DNA from: Peristeroidobacter soli
GTDB taxonomy: Bacteria > Pseudomonadota > Gammaproteobacteria > Steroidobacterales > Steroidobacteraceae
Reading direction: 5' to 3'
Length of the DNA stretch: 64,000 bases
Assembly (NCBI RefSeq): GCF_004138485.1
Contig: NZ_RYEV01000005.1
Coordinates: forward strand, 1,197,000 to 1,260,999
This document shows positions 27,829 through 37,505 of this stretch, piece by piece. Position 1 is the first letter of the stretch. Each line of letters opens with the position of its first letter. The notes under the pieces are model-generated. The model worked only from the letters and a program-made list of their open reading frames with translations. It was not told the origin of the DNA and did no database searches. A program made the position numbers and the translations under genes.

Positions 27829-30800
27829 AAATGCAGGCAGAGTCTTCGGCTGGATATCTCCTATCGTCGCAGCAGTGCTCGGTCCACGTCGCGGACTGGC
27901 AAACACGTGCGCCGGTCAACGTGATTCTGGTCGAAGGACCGGCGAGCCTGGGGCAGGCGCAGGTGCTGCAGGCCGCGCTCGATGAGCAGATCCGGCGTCA
28001 TGAAATTCTTCGCACGTGCTATCGCCCGGTGATTGGCCTGAGATATCCGATGCAGCATGTGGAGACGAAGCTGCCCGCGGCGTGGACTACGCTCGAAGCG
28101 ACAGTCGACGATCGCTCGCTGATGCAGTCAGCTCGGTCGCGGCTGAGTCTTCGCGACGGTCCGGTCATTGGGGCTGCTCTCGCTCCGGCAGCGGCGGGCC
28201 GGGTGCGCTGGGCGCTGGCAGCACCGGCTTACAGTCTGGACGCAATGGCTTTGCAGGCGTTGATCGAGGCCTGCGTGACGCGAAGTCCTGCCGCTGACGT
28301 GATCCAGTATCCCGACTATGTGGCCTGGCAAAGTGAGTTGATTGCCAGCGAGCTGGGCAGCGAAGGCGCTCGCTTCTGGGAAACACAGCTACCTGGTGCG
28401 AAGGGCAGCGAGCGGCTGCCGTTCGAGATGGATGCGAACGCGGACGCCGGCGACAGTGAAAGCGTGGCTTTGAGCGATGAAGCCGACGCAGCGCTCGGCA
28501 AGCTGGCGAAGCGTCTGAACCTGCCGTTGGAACGTGTGTTGCTCGCGGCCTGGGGCGGCTTCATGGCGCGCGTGATGCAGACCGATGACCTGTCGATCGA
28601 CTGGCATGCCGATGTGCGGAGCGCGGAATTGGACGGAGCGCTCGGATGCTTCGTCATGAAGCTGCCGGTGTCGTTGCATTTCGACGCCGAGCTGTCGAGC
28701 GACGCGTTGATACAGTCCGTGGCCGAACAATTGCGGAACGCGGCGTCGTGGCAGGAGTGTTTCGATGCCGCCGCTCATAGCGATCGGTTGGCCCGCATCG
28801 ATCGAACCCGATCGCGGATCGAGTTTGCTTACGTTCGGGAGCGCCCGTGGTCCGAGGGGTGGCAGCTCCGGCACATCGAATTGGCGCCGGGCGATGCACG
28901 CCTGCAGTGTTTGTGTATCGATGCGGGCGGTGGACGCGTCCTGCGCTGGCAAGGCGTCGCAACTCATGTTCGAGGAACGTTGCGAACGTGGAGCCACCAG
29001 TTCGTCACTTTGTTGGAATCGTTGGGCCGGCAGCCCGAACGGCGCTGGCTCGAGCAGTCGATGCTCCGGCCTGCGGAGCGGACGCAGTTGCTGAGCGAGT
29101 CTCGGCAGGAGACGAAGCCGCGCGAGCATGATGATCGGCAGCCCCGGACATTGCACGGCCTGTTCGAAGCGCAAGTGGTGCGCACGCCGGATGCCGTCGC
29201 GGTGGTGTGCGACGATGAGCAGCTGACCTATTGGGAACTCGATCACCGTGCGGATGTATTCGCTCGTCGACTGCGCAGCCGAGGTGTTTCGGCGGAGTCG
29301 TGTGTCGGCGTCCATCTCGGACGCTCCGTCGATCTCATCACCGCCATGCTGGCGGTGCTGAAGAGTGGCGCGGCCTACGTGCCGCTCGATCCCGGCTATC
29401 CATCAAACCGGCTCGACGGCATGATTGCGGATGCCGGCATTTCCGTCGTCATCGGTCGCGCGCACGAGCGGGGATCCTTCTCGGATTCCGGGATCAGGCT
29501 CGTCTATATCGATGAAGGTGAGCAGACGCCGGGAGATCTTGCCGCGCTTCGGATCTCTCCTCAGCAGCTGGCCTACGTCATCTACACCTCCGGCTCGACC
29601 GGCAGGCCCAAGGGCGTGATGGTCGCTCACGCCAATGCGGTGGCATCGACACGATCCCGATTCACTTTCTATCGAGGCGCACCACGGCGCTTTCTGCTGC
29701 TTTCATCGCCGTCGTTCGACAGCTCGGTGGCGGGGATTTACTGGACGTTGGCTCAGGGAGGCGCGTTGTACATCCCGCCGGAAGGCAGGCACCAGGATGC
29801 TGCTTATCTCGCGCAGCTGGTGACGCACGCGAGGATTTCACATTTGCTGGCGCTGCCATCCTTTTACAAACAGATCCTGCAAGCGGTGCAGGACGCGGGC
29901 CATTTACAGTGCGCCATCGTGGCCGGTGAGGCGTGTCATGCCGACGTGATCGAGGCGCATCGACGCAAGGCGCCAGCCGCCACCCTCGTCAACGAGTACG
30001 GCCCGACGGAAGGTACCGTGTGGTCGAACGCGTTCACGATCGACGCGCGCTGGGCGCCCGGGATGCGGGTGCCCATCGGACGCACGGTCGATTCGATCTA
30101 TGGCTACGTGCTCGACGAGTGCCTGGAACCTTGCCCGGTGGGACTGCCCGGAGAATGGTACATCGGCGGCGAAGGCATCACGCGCGGATATCTCGGACGG
30201 CCTGCGCTGACGACACAGCGATTCGTCGCGGATCCGTTCGGCTCCGGCGAGCGGTTGTACCGCACCGGCGATCGAGTGAGGTTGCGGCCGGATGGCGAAG
30301 TGGAATTCCTGGGGCGCGGCGATCGCCAGGTCAAGGTGCGCGGTTATCGGATCGAACTGGATGAGATCGAGGCCGCGCTGCGCTCCCACCCGCGTGTGCG
30401 CGAAGCTGCCGTTCTAGTCCACGACAGCGACGAGCTGGGGCAGCAACTCGCAGGCTTCTTCGTGCTCGCGGCGACGGACACGGATCATCGCGCCTTGCGT
30501 GATGAATTGCTGGCGCACTTGCGGCGGTTGGTGCCGGCCTTCATGGTGCCCGCGCATCTGGTGCCAGTCGCGAGCCTGCCGCTCATGCCGAACGGCAAGC
30601 TCGATCGGCAGGTGCTGCTGAAGACACTCGATCGAGGCTTGCGCGCACCCTATGCTGCTCCGGGCGACGACACGGAGCGTGCGTTGGCGCAGATCTGGCA
30701 GGGAGTGCTCAAGGTCGAGCGCATCGGCCTGCACGACAATTTCTTTTCGCTGGGCGGTCATTCGCTATTGGCGACGCAGGTGGCTTCTCGGATCCGCGAG

Positions 30801-30944
30801 ATCATGGCGGTGGATCTGCCACTCAAGGCGCTATTCGAGACCGCCACGCTCGCCGAGCTTGCGAGCGAAGTCCGTCAACGTCTGGATGTGAGACTGGACG
30901 ACGTGGCCGCGATGGAGCGTCTCATGGCCGACGCGCAGGAGTGA
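27825..30944 (+). CDS. NRPS 3: interface-like domain-A-T, His-like code
   Basis: Synthetase of 1039 aa starting at an ATG that overlaps the hydroxylase stop by 4 bp. Residues 1-430 have a condensation fold signature, but the HHxxxDG position reads PAYSLDA (residues 134-140): both histidines are gone, so it should not make peptide bonds. This matches interface domains, C-domain relatives reported to recruit beta-hydroxylases to siderophore synthetases. The adenylation domain (SGSTG near residue 586) has pocket residues DSALIAEVW plus Lys, similar to the histidine code DSELTAEVCK. The carrier (FFSLGGHS near 975) ends the protein. The degenerate C plus the stand-alone terminal C8 of NRPS 2 together explain how this residue could be hydroxylated and then condensed. 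Confidence 0.93.
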   Translation: MKMQAESSAGYLLSSQQCSVHVADWQTRAPVNVILVEGPASLGQAQVLQAALDEQIRRHEILRTCYRPVIGLRYPMQHVETKLPAAWTTLEATVDDRSLMQSARSRLSLRDGPVIGAALAPAAAGRVRWALAAPAYSLDAMALQALIEACVTRSPAADVIQYPDYVAWQSELIASELGSEGARFWETQLPGAKGSERLPFEMDANADAGDSESVALSDEADAALGKLAKRLNLPLERVLLAAWGGFMARVMQTDDLSIDWHADVRSAELDGALGCFVMKLPVSLHFDAELSSDALIQSVAEQLRNAASWQECFDAAAHSDRLARIDRTRSRIEFAYVRERPWSEGWQLRHIELAPGDARLQCLCIDAGGGRVLRWQGVATHVRGTLRTWSHQFVTLLESLGRQPERRWLEQSMLRPAERTQLLSESRQETKPREHDDRQPRTLHGLFEAQVVRTPDAVAVVCDDEQLTYWELDHRADVFARRLRSRGVSAESCVGVHLGRSVDLITAMLAVLKSGAAYVPLDPGYPSNRLDGMIADAGISVVIGRAHERGSFSDSGIRLVYIDEGEQTPGDLAALRISPQQLAYVIYTSGSTGRPKGVMVAHANAVASTRSRFTFYRGAPRRFLLLSSPSFDSSVAGIYWTLAQGGALYIPPEGRHQDAAYLAQLVTHARISHLLALPSFYKQILQAVQDAGHLQCAIVAGEACHADVIEAHRRKAPAATLVNEYGPTEGTVWSNAFTIDARWAPGMRVPIGRTVDSIYGYVLDECLEPCPVGLPGEWYIGGEGITRGYLGRPALTTQRFVADPFGSGERLYRTGDRVRLRPDGEVEFLGRGDRQVKVRGYRIELDEIEAALRSHPRVREAAVLVHDSDELGQQLAGFFVLAATDTDHRALRDELLAHLRRLVPAFMVPAHLVPVASLPLMPNGKLDRQVLLKTLDRGLRAPYAAPGDDTERALAQIWQGVLKVERIGLHDNFFSLGGHSLLATQVASRIREIMAVDLPLKALFETATLAELASEVRQRLDVRLDDVAAMERLMADAQE

Positions 30945-33900
30945 TCGTGTCGGCAGCGGACCAGTCGGCAAGCGAGCGACTCCAGTCCATTGCACGACAG
31001 CTTGCGGCGATGGCACCCGCCGCCCGCAAGGCCCGGCTTCGTCAGATGAGGGTGAGCGGGCTCAGTCCCGGCAGGTTGCCCATCGTCCCGGCGGTGTCGG
31101 CGCGCGAAGTGCTTTCTTACGCCCAGCTGCGGCAATGGTTCTTGTGGCAGCTCGATAAATCCAGCACGGCCTATCACATCAGCAGCGCGGTGAAGCTGTC
31201 GGGGCGCCTCGACGCGAGTGCGTTGAAGGGTAGCTTCGATGGATTGGTCGCGCGACACGAGTCGTTGCGCACGGTGTTCCGTGGCGGAGCGGAGGGGGAG
31301 GTCGAGCAGATTGTTCGGCCGGAATCACGGGCACATGTCGAGGAGATCGACGTGAGCGATGTGGCTGTGTCGGAACGTGAGGCGGCGGTGCGAGCCGCAG
31401 TGACGCGCTTTCATCACCGGCCGTTCGATCTGGAGCACGGTCCCCTGCTGCGGATCGCGCTGGTCCGGATCGCGGCCGACTCGCACGTGCTCGTCGTGAT
31501 CATGCATCACATCGTGTCGGACGGCTGGTCGATGCGAATCCTGATCGATGAGTTCGTCGAGCAGTATCGTGCGAGAGTCCGTGGCGAGCTGCCGGCGTTG
31601 CCAGCGCTCCCGATTCAATACGCGGACTATGCCGTGTGGCAACGGAACTGGTTGGAAGCAGGGGAGAAGGATTCACAGCTAGCCTATTGGCGCGAGCAGT
31701 TGGGCTCGGAACACCCCGTGCTGTCGTTGCCCACGGATCGACCGAGAAATGCCGATGCTCGCTATACGGCCGCATGTCATGCGTTCGAGCTCGATCCGGA
31801 ATTGACTCGAGAGCTGCGGCGACGGACGCAGTCCGAAGGGGCGACGTTGTTCATGGCGCTGCTGGCGGGGTTTCAGGTGCTGCTACATCGATACACGGGC
31901 CACGAGGACATTCGTGTGGGCGTGCCGATCGCGAATCGTCATCGCGCCGAGACCGAGCGAGTCGTCGGCTTCTTCGTGAACACGCAGGTGCTGTGCACGA
32001 AGGTGCACGGACGTATGAGCCTGCTGGACGTGCTTGGACGAGTCAAGGACGCGGCGCTCGGTGCTCAGGGTCATCAGGATCTGCCGTTTGAACAAGTGGT
32101 GGAGGCGCTTGCACCCGCGCGAACTCTGGGCAGCAGTCCGCTCTTCCAGGTGATGTTCAATCATCAGCGCGAGGAGCATCGGGTACCGCCAGCGCTGCCC
32201 GACCTGATCCTCGAAGGCTATGAGCTGACGGAGCAGGGAGCGCAGTTCGAGCTGACGATGGACAGTCGCATCGCAAGCGATGGTCGCGCGCTCGTGAGCT
32301 TCGCGTACGCGGCTGAGCTGTTCGATTCGGCGACTGTCGTTCGTCTGGGGGCGCACTATCTTCGTGTGCTGACGGAGCTGGCGAGATGTCCCGAGCAGGC
32401 GGTTCGCGAGGTGCAACTGCTGAGCGAAGCGGAGCGTGCGAAACTGCAGCGTTGGGGCGTGAATTCGCGACGCTACGCGAATGTCGAGCCCGTGCATCGA
32501 CTGATCGCGCGACGGGCGCATGAGCAACCCGAGGCCACGGCGCTGATTTGCGGGCAGCAGGTGTTGACCTATGGCGAGCTGAACCGACGCGCGAATCGCC
32601 TGGCGCATCGACTCATCGCGCTGGGTGTCGCGGCTGACAGCAAAGTGGGCCTCGCGATCGAGCGATCGTGCGAGATGGTCGTGGCGCTGCTGGCCATCCT
32701 GAAAGCGGGCGGCGCGTATGTGCCGCTGGATCCCGATTATCCGGCGCAGCGACGAGCTTACATGGTCGAGGACAGTGGCATCGAGCTGCTGCTGACGCAG
32801 CGGGACCTGCAGGATCATGCTTCGATAGCGGGTTCGGCGATAGTGCTGACGTTGGAAACGCTGGATGTCGGCAACGAGGCTGACGACGAGCCTCATGTCG
32901 ACGTGCATGGCGAGCAGCTCGCGTACGTGATCTACACCTCCGGATCCACCGGCAAGCCCAAGGGAATCGGTATCTCGCATGCCAGTCTGAGCGAACACAG
33001 CCAGGTTGCGGTGGGATACTTCGGTCTCACGCCATGCGATCGCATGTTGCAGTTCTCGACGATCAACTTCGATGCGTTCGTCGAGCAGCTCTTCCCTCCG
33101 TTGATCGTCGGCGCGGCCGTCGTCCTGCGCGGTCCGACACTGTGGGATAGCGAGATGTTTCATCGCGAGCTGCTCGACAAGCGGATCACCATTGCCGATC
33201 TGCCAACGGCGTATTGGAATCTGCTGGCGCAGGATTTCGCCCGGGTCGGATCTCGCGACTACGGCGCGTTGAGGCAAGTGCAGGCCACCGGCGAGGCGAT
33301 GCCCGCCGAGGCCGTGAAGGCCTGGCGCGAGGCAGGTCTTGGAAACGTCAAGCTGCTGAACACTTATGGGCCGACCGAAACGGTCGTGACTGCGATGGCA
33401 CACGACTGCAGCGCCGATGCCGCCGTGCCGACGCTGATTCCCATCGGTCATCCGCTCGCGGGTCGTCATACCTATGTGCTGGATATCGATCTGAATCTCA
33501 CACCGCCGGGCGCCACTGGCGAGCTTTATATCGGCGGCGACTTGCTGGCGCGCGGCTATCACGGACGCCCAGGCTTGAGCGCCGAGCGTTTCATTGCCGA
33601 TCCGTTCGATGCGGCAGGCGGGCGGCTCTACCGCACGGGCGATGTGGTGCGCTGGAACCGGGACGGCCGGCTGGAATATCTCGGCCGCGTCGATCATCAG
33701 GTGAAGGTGCGGGGCTTTCGCGTCGAGTTGGGTGAGATCGAGACACAGCTGCTGTTGCAGTCGGGGATTCGGGAAGCACTCGTGGTGGCACAAGCGGCAG
33801 AGAAAGGTGCCCGCTTGATCGGCTATGTCGCCGGCGACGACGTGCGTAGCGCGGATCTGAAGTCGACGCTGAGTGCGTCCTTGCCGGACTACATGATCCC

Positions 33901-35050
33901 GAGTGCGATCGTGGTGCTCCCCGTGCTGCCGAAGAACGCGAACGGAAAAATCGATCGCGCCGCCTTGCCACTGCCGGAGCTCACCGGCGATGTCGGCTAT
34001 GTCGCTCCGCAGGGCGCGATAGAGCAGGCGATTGCAACGATCTGGGCCGAGGTGCTCGGTGTCGAACGCGTCGGCCGCAACGACAACTTCTTCGAGCTCG
34101 GCGGGCACTCGCTCATGGCATTGCGTGTCATCGACATCATGCGCCGCAGACTGCAGGTTCATCCGCCCATCGAGCTGAAGGATTTGTTCACCTCGCCGAG
34201 CCTCGAACAACTGGCGAGCCGGCGCGCCCACGCGGCCTGGACACGGCTCAACAGCGCTGTGCCCGACGTGCCGCCGCTGACCATGATCCACGACGGGCTC
34301 GGCAACATTCTCGACTACACACAGCTCGCCCAGGCGCTCGATCGTCGTTGTCCGGTGGTGGCGCTCCCGTATTCCCACGCCAGCGACGGGGCGAGCCTGG
34401 CGTCGCTCGATGCGTTGGCGAGAGTGCATGCCCGAACGATTGTCGCCGCAGGCATTCGGGAGCCTTACCGCTTGTGTGGATGGTGTGTCGGCGGCGCGAT
34501 CGCTCCCTTGGTCGCAGGCGTCCTGGAGAGCGAGGGCAGGCGGGTCGATTTCGTTGGCGCGATCGATCCTTACGTGCAGCCGCGGACACCCGGTGCGATC
34601 GTCACCGCCGAAGCGGGGCTGCTGAGTTTCATCGCAGCGTTGTTTACTCCCGAGGCTCGAGTCGAACAGCGAGCTGCGGCGGCGATTCGCCAACGAATCA
34701 GTCATGCGGTCAATGCGCCAGAGACGCTGGTTGCACTTCTACACGAAGTGCTCGCCCTGACAGATGAACATGGGCTGCGACCTCATGCCCGGCTGGGAGC
34801 CGCCGAGCTCGCAACGCTATTCCTGACCGGGCGTGCGCTCGATGCAATGGCGCGTGTCGCAATAGATCCAGCTCCGTTGCGTGCCCCGATGAGCGTGTGG
34901 TGGGCACATCAGCGCACGCCGCAAGATCGGGAACGATTTCAGGAGTGGTTCAAGTCGCCGCACACTCGACAGTATGAAGTTCACGCGGACCACTACGAAG
35001 CGGTCCGCGCGGCGGAGACAATCGAATCGCTGGAGCAGGCGTTGCGCTGA
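30941..35050 (+). CDS. NRPS 4: terminal C-A-T-TE, Cys-type thioesterase
   Basis: Last synthetase, 1369 aa. I chose GTG 30941 (4-bp GTGA overlap); GTG 30947 is possible. C9 has HHIVSDGW (near residue 188). A9 (SGSTG near 666) has pocket residues DAEAQTTVT plus Lys, which I cannot assign; Glu at position 239 hints at a basic substrate. The carrier has FFELGGHS near 1050. The C-terminal 280 residues are an alpha/beta-hydrolase thioesterase that releases the peptide by hydrolysis or cyclisation. Its nucleophile elbow reads GWCVGG, with Cys1182 (codon 34484-34486) where most have Ser; a plausible catalytic His lies in HADHYE near the end. The operon ends here, facing the receptor gene. Confidence 0.95.
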   Translation: MIVSAADQSASERLQSIARQLAAMAPAARKARLRQMRVSGLSPGRLPIVPAVSAREVLSYAQLRQWFLWQLDKSSTAYHISSAVKLSGRLDASALKGSFDGLVARHESLRTVFRGGAEGEVEQIVRPESRAHVEEIDVSDVAVSEREAAVRAAVTRFHHRPFDLEHGPLLRIALVRIAADSHVLVVIMHHIVSDGWSMRILIDEFVEQYRARVRGELPALPALPIQYADYAVWQRNWLEAGEKDSQLAYWREQLGSEHPVLSLPTDRPRNADARYTAACHAFELDPELTRELRRRTQSEGATLFMALLAGFQVLLHRYTGHEDIRVGVPIANRHRAETERVVGFFVNTQVLCTKVHGRMSLLDVLGRVKDAALGAQGHQDLPFEQVVEALAPARTLGSSPLFQVMFNHQREEHRVPPALPDLILEGYELTEQGAQFELTMDSRIASDGRALVSFAYAAELFDSATVVRLGAHYLRVLTELARCPEQAVREVQLLSEAERAKLQRWGVNSRRYANVEPVHRLIARRAHEQPEATALICGQQVLTYGELNRRANRLAHRLIALGVAADSKVGLAIERSCEMVVALLAILKAGGAYVPLDPDYPAQRRAYMVEDSGIELLLTQRDLQDHASIAGSAIVLTLETLDVGNEADDEPHVDVHGEQLAYVIYTSGSTGKPKGIGISHASLSEHSQVAVGYFGLTPCDRMLQFSTINFDAFVEQLFPPLIVGAAVVLRGPTLWDSEMFHRELLDKRITIADLPTAYWNLLAQDFARVGSRDYGALRQVQATGEAMPAEAVKAWREAGLGNVKLLNTYGPTETVVTAMAHDCSADAAVPTLIPIGHPLAGRHTYVLDIDLNLTPPGATGELYIGGDLLARGYHGRPGLSAERFIADPFDAAGGRLYRTGDVVRWNRDGRLEYLGRVDHQVKVRGFRVELGEIETQLLLQSGIREALVVAQAAEKGARLIGYVAGDDVRSADLKSTLSASLPDYMIPSAIVVLPVLPKNANGKIDRAALPLPELTGDVGYVAPQGAIEQAIATIWAEVLGVERVGRNDNFFELGGHSLMALRVIDIMRRRLQVHPPIELKDLFTSPSLEQLASRRAHAAWTRLNSAVPDVPPLTMIHDGLGNILDYTQLAQALDRRCPVVALPYSHASDGASLASLDALARVHARTIVAAGIREPYRLCGWCVGGAIAPLVAGVLESEGRRVDFVGAIDPYVQPRTPGAIVTAEAGLLSFIAALFTPEARVEQRAAAAIRQRISHAVNAPETLVALLHEVLALTDEHGLRPHARLGAAELATLFLTGRALDAMARVAIDPAPLRAPMSVWWAHQRTPQDRERFQEWFKSPHTRQYEVHADHYEAVRAAETIESLEQALR

Positions 35051-35086
35051 GCGCACTGCTACTTGATACAAAGGCAGTCGGCTGTG

Positions 35087-35114
35087 TTGACCGAGTGTGT
35101 GAACCCTCGGTCAA
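35087..35114. terminator. Inverted repeat between convergent NRPS 4 and receptor genes
   Basis: TTGACCGAG and CTCGGTCAA form a perfect 9-bp stem around a 10-base loop in the 80-base gap between two converging genes. The position fits a bidirectional terminator. There is no clear T-run on either side, so it may act with Rho or only protect 3' ends. Confidence 0.45.
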
Positions 35115-35130
35115 TGAGCCAGCATGTCGG

Positions 35131-37338
35131 TCAGGGCAGCAGATTGCCCCGCAACGTCAGCATGACGTTGCGCGGATCGCCATAGACATTCTGGTTGCCG
35201 ACGCCGATGGCCGCAAAATATTTCTCATCGAACAGGTTGTTGCCGTTCAATGCCACGGAGAATCGGCGACTGAGCGTCCACGCGAGCCGGGCGTTGACGG
35301 TCACGTAGCTATCTTCTTCCACGCGCATGGTGCCGCTCTGGGCGTAGTAAGCGCTTTGCGCATTGACGCCGGCGCCGACGCTGAATCGGTTGAGGCTGCC
35401 CGGCAGCTGATAGTTGCTCCACAGACGCAGCAGATGTTTCGGCGTGCGGCTCATGAAAGCACGCCCTTCGTTGATCCGATCCTTCTCATACTCGGTGGTG
35501 TTGTACGTGTAGCCGGCGAACAGCTGCCAGTCGGGGAGCAGCGTGCCGGAGACCTCGGCCTCGAAACCTTCGCTGATCACTTCACCTTCGGTGACATAGC
35601 ACCAGCCCGTCACCGGCGCTCCGGCGCAAGGCTGGCTCAGGTCTTCCTGCGCCCGGTTGGTCTGATCGATACGGAAGACCGCGAACGAGGCATTCATCCG
35701 GCCATCCATCAGCTCGGCCTTGGTACCCACCTCATAGTTCGCCCCCACGATGGGGTCGAGCGCGCCGCCGGTGCGTGTGAACTGAGTGGTCTGGGGCAGG
35801 AAGATATCGGCGTAGCTCGCATATAACGACCAGGCACCGGTCAGGTCCCAGACGACGCCGGCCCGCGCCGTGAAGTTGGAATCCAGCGAGTAGTCGGGAC
35901 TCTTGGTGACCACGCCCGTGACCAGGTTGCCGCTGCGAAACTCGTTGTCGTACCAGTCGAAGCGGCCGCCCACGACCAGCGTCAGCCGCTCGTTGAGGTG
36001 CAGGTTGGTGCTGGCGTAGACACCGTACTGCTCGGTGTCGCTGACGGCGCGAGTCCGGAATGCAGGGTCGGCGGGCTCGGGGAACGAATGGGGATCGATG
36101 GCAAGGACGTTGCCGACCAGGATGTTTGGCAGATCGGCACCGCCGAAGCCGATGCCGTAATAGCGACGGAAACCGGCGCCTGCCAGTAGCGTGTGCGACC
36201 GACCGAAGAGGGAGTAGGAGCCGGACACATTGGCGTCGAGACCGTAACGATCGTTCTCGTCGTGGCGCAGGGCGCCGCTGATCGTGGCCGCATTGGTGGC
36301 CGGATCGACGGCACCGCCCGCGGCGCGGCCCTGGGTGAAGGTGCGCTTGGCATCCCATTCATCCCACGCGCGATCCAGCGAGAGTTTTGCTTTCCAATCC
36401 TCGGCCCACCGATGCTCGAGCGAGGCGAACGCTTGGGTGGTATCGAAGGCCCAATCGTTCCAATCCGGCCCGAGGTAGGCGGAGCGCGATAGCGGCAGAC
36501 TCCGGCCATCGCTGTAACGAGGCAAGCCGTTGATGAGAGGCACGGCATCGAACGTCTGCCTCAGTACACCCGCGGTGACGGTCGTGGCCGAGCCCAAGTC
36601 ATATTCGGCGATGCCATAGGCCACCAGCTTCTGCGATTCGGCGACGTCGATCGAATAGTCGCGATCCTCGTATGCGACCAGTGCGCGTGTGCGCAAGCTG
36701 CCGGATTCATTCACGGGACCGCCGATATCGAACTCAGCGCGGTAGTAATCCCAGGAGCCCGCGTAAACATTCGATGAAATCGCGAGCTCCCCCGTCGGAC
36801 GCTTGCGAACGAGATTGATGGTCGCCGCTGGATTGCCGGAGCCTTGCAGCAGGCCCGCCGAGCCTCGCAGCACTTCGACGCGATCGTAGATGGCAAGGTC
36901 GGGCTTGCTGAAGGAATAATTCGGATCGACCTGCGGCACGCCGTCGAACTGGAAGGTGTCGACCTGGAAACCGCGAGCGTAGATGGCGCCGCTGCCCGGG
37001 CCTTGGGTCGTAACCGTGAAGCCGGTGCTCTGAGTCAACGCGTCTTCCAGCGAGATCAGGTTCTGATCGTCCATGCGCTGCCGCGTGATGACGCTGACCG
37101 ACTGCGGGATCTCGCGCCACGATTGATCGGATTTGCCCAGGGTCAGTGTTTCGGCTTTGTAAGAGCCCGACCCCTCGGTGGTGGCGTCCAATGTGCCTTC
37201 GACTTTGATTTTGCCTAGTTTTTGTTGGGGCTCGCCGGCGGCTGCCGGGCTGGTTTGCGCGTGCGCCGTCCATGAAGAGGTCGCCAGGGCGGCGACGATG
37301 AACTGGGCAAGACGGGTTGTGCGGCCAAGACCACGCAT
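35131..37338 (-). CDS. TonB-dependent siderophore receptor
   Basis: Outer-membrane receptor of the FpvA/FhuE type, 735 aa, that imports a ferric siderophore using TonB energy. Signal peptide with likely cleavage after AHA, then a plug domain with the typical siderophore-receptor block IPQSVSVITRQRMDDQN and DRVEVLRGSAGLLQG, followed by a 22-strand-type beta-barrel. The C-terminus ends in LRGNLLP rather than an aromatic residue. It lacks an obvious N-terminal signalling extension, so it is probably a pure transporter rather than a transducer to an anti-sigma factor. A perfect Fur box lies 42-60 bases upstream of the start. Its place next to the synthetase operon suggests that it takes up the product. 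Confidence 0.93.
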   Translation of the reverse strand: MRGLGRTTRLAQFIVAALATSSWTAHAQTSPAAAGEPQQKLGKIKVEGTLDATTEGSGSYKAETLTLGKSDQSWREIPQSVSVITRQRMDDQNLISLEDALTQSTGFTVTTQGPGSGAIYARGFQVDTFQFDGVPQVDPNYSFSKPDLAIYDRVEVLRGSAGLLQGSGNPAATINLVRKRPTGELAISSNVYAGSWDYYRAEFDIGGPVNESGSLRTRALVAYEDRDYSIDVAESQKLVAYGIAEYDLGSATTVTAGVLRQTFDAVPLINGLPRYSDGRSLPLSRSAYLGPDWNDWAFDTTQAFASLEHRWAEDWKAKLSLDRAWDEWDAKRTFTQGRAAGGAVDPATNAATISGALRHDENDRYGLDANVSGSYSLFGRSHTLLAGAGFRRYYGIGFGGADLPNILVGNVLAIDPHSFPEPADPAFRTRAVSDTEQYGVYASTNLHLNERLTLVVGGRFDWYDNEFRSGNLVTGVVTKSPDYSLDSNFTARAGVVWDLTGAWSLYASYADIFLPQTTQFTRTGGALDPIVGANYEVGTKAELMDGRMNASFAVFRIDQTNRAQEDLSQPCAGAPVTGWCYVTEGEVISEGFEAEVSGTLLPDWQLFAGYTYNTTEYEKDRINEGRAFMSRTPKHLLRLWSNYQLPGSLNRFSVGAGVNAQSAYYAQSGTMRVEEDSYVTVNARLAWTLSRRFSVALNGNNLFDEKYFAAIGVGNQNVYGDPRNVMLTLRGNLLP

Positions 37339-37379
37339 CTGACTCGATTCTCCGTGAGCACGTTGTTTGTTATTACGCG

Positions 37380-37398
37380 AATGCGAATAATTCGCATT
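37380..37398 (-). promoter_or_regulatory. Fur box (perfect 9-1-9 palindrome)
   Basis: AATGCGAATAATTCGCATT is an exact 9-1-9 inverted repeat. Its core TGCGAAT-A-ATTCGCA matches the 7-1-7 form of the Fur consensus (TGATAATNATTATCA) with the gc variant common in high-GC proteobacteria. It sits just upstream of the receptor gene, so iron-replete Fur should repress the receptor. Confidence 0.85.
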
Positions 37399-37505
37399 GG
37401 TAATCAGAGTATCACAGGATGCACGGCAGTGGCCACCAGGGATGCGCAGGAAATCTGGCCCCTGGCATTTATATGAAGCGGGTTTGTTTTTTTCCGTTTT
37501 CTCGG

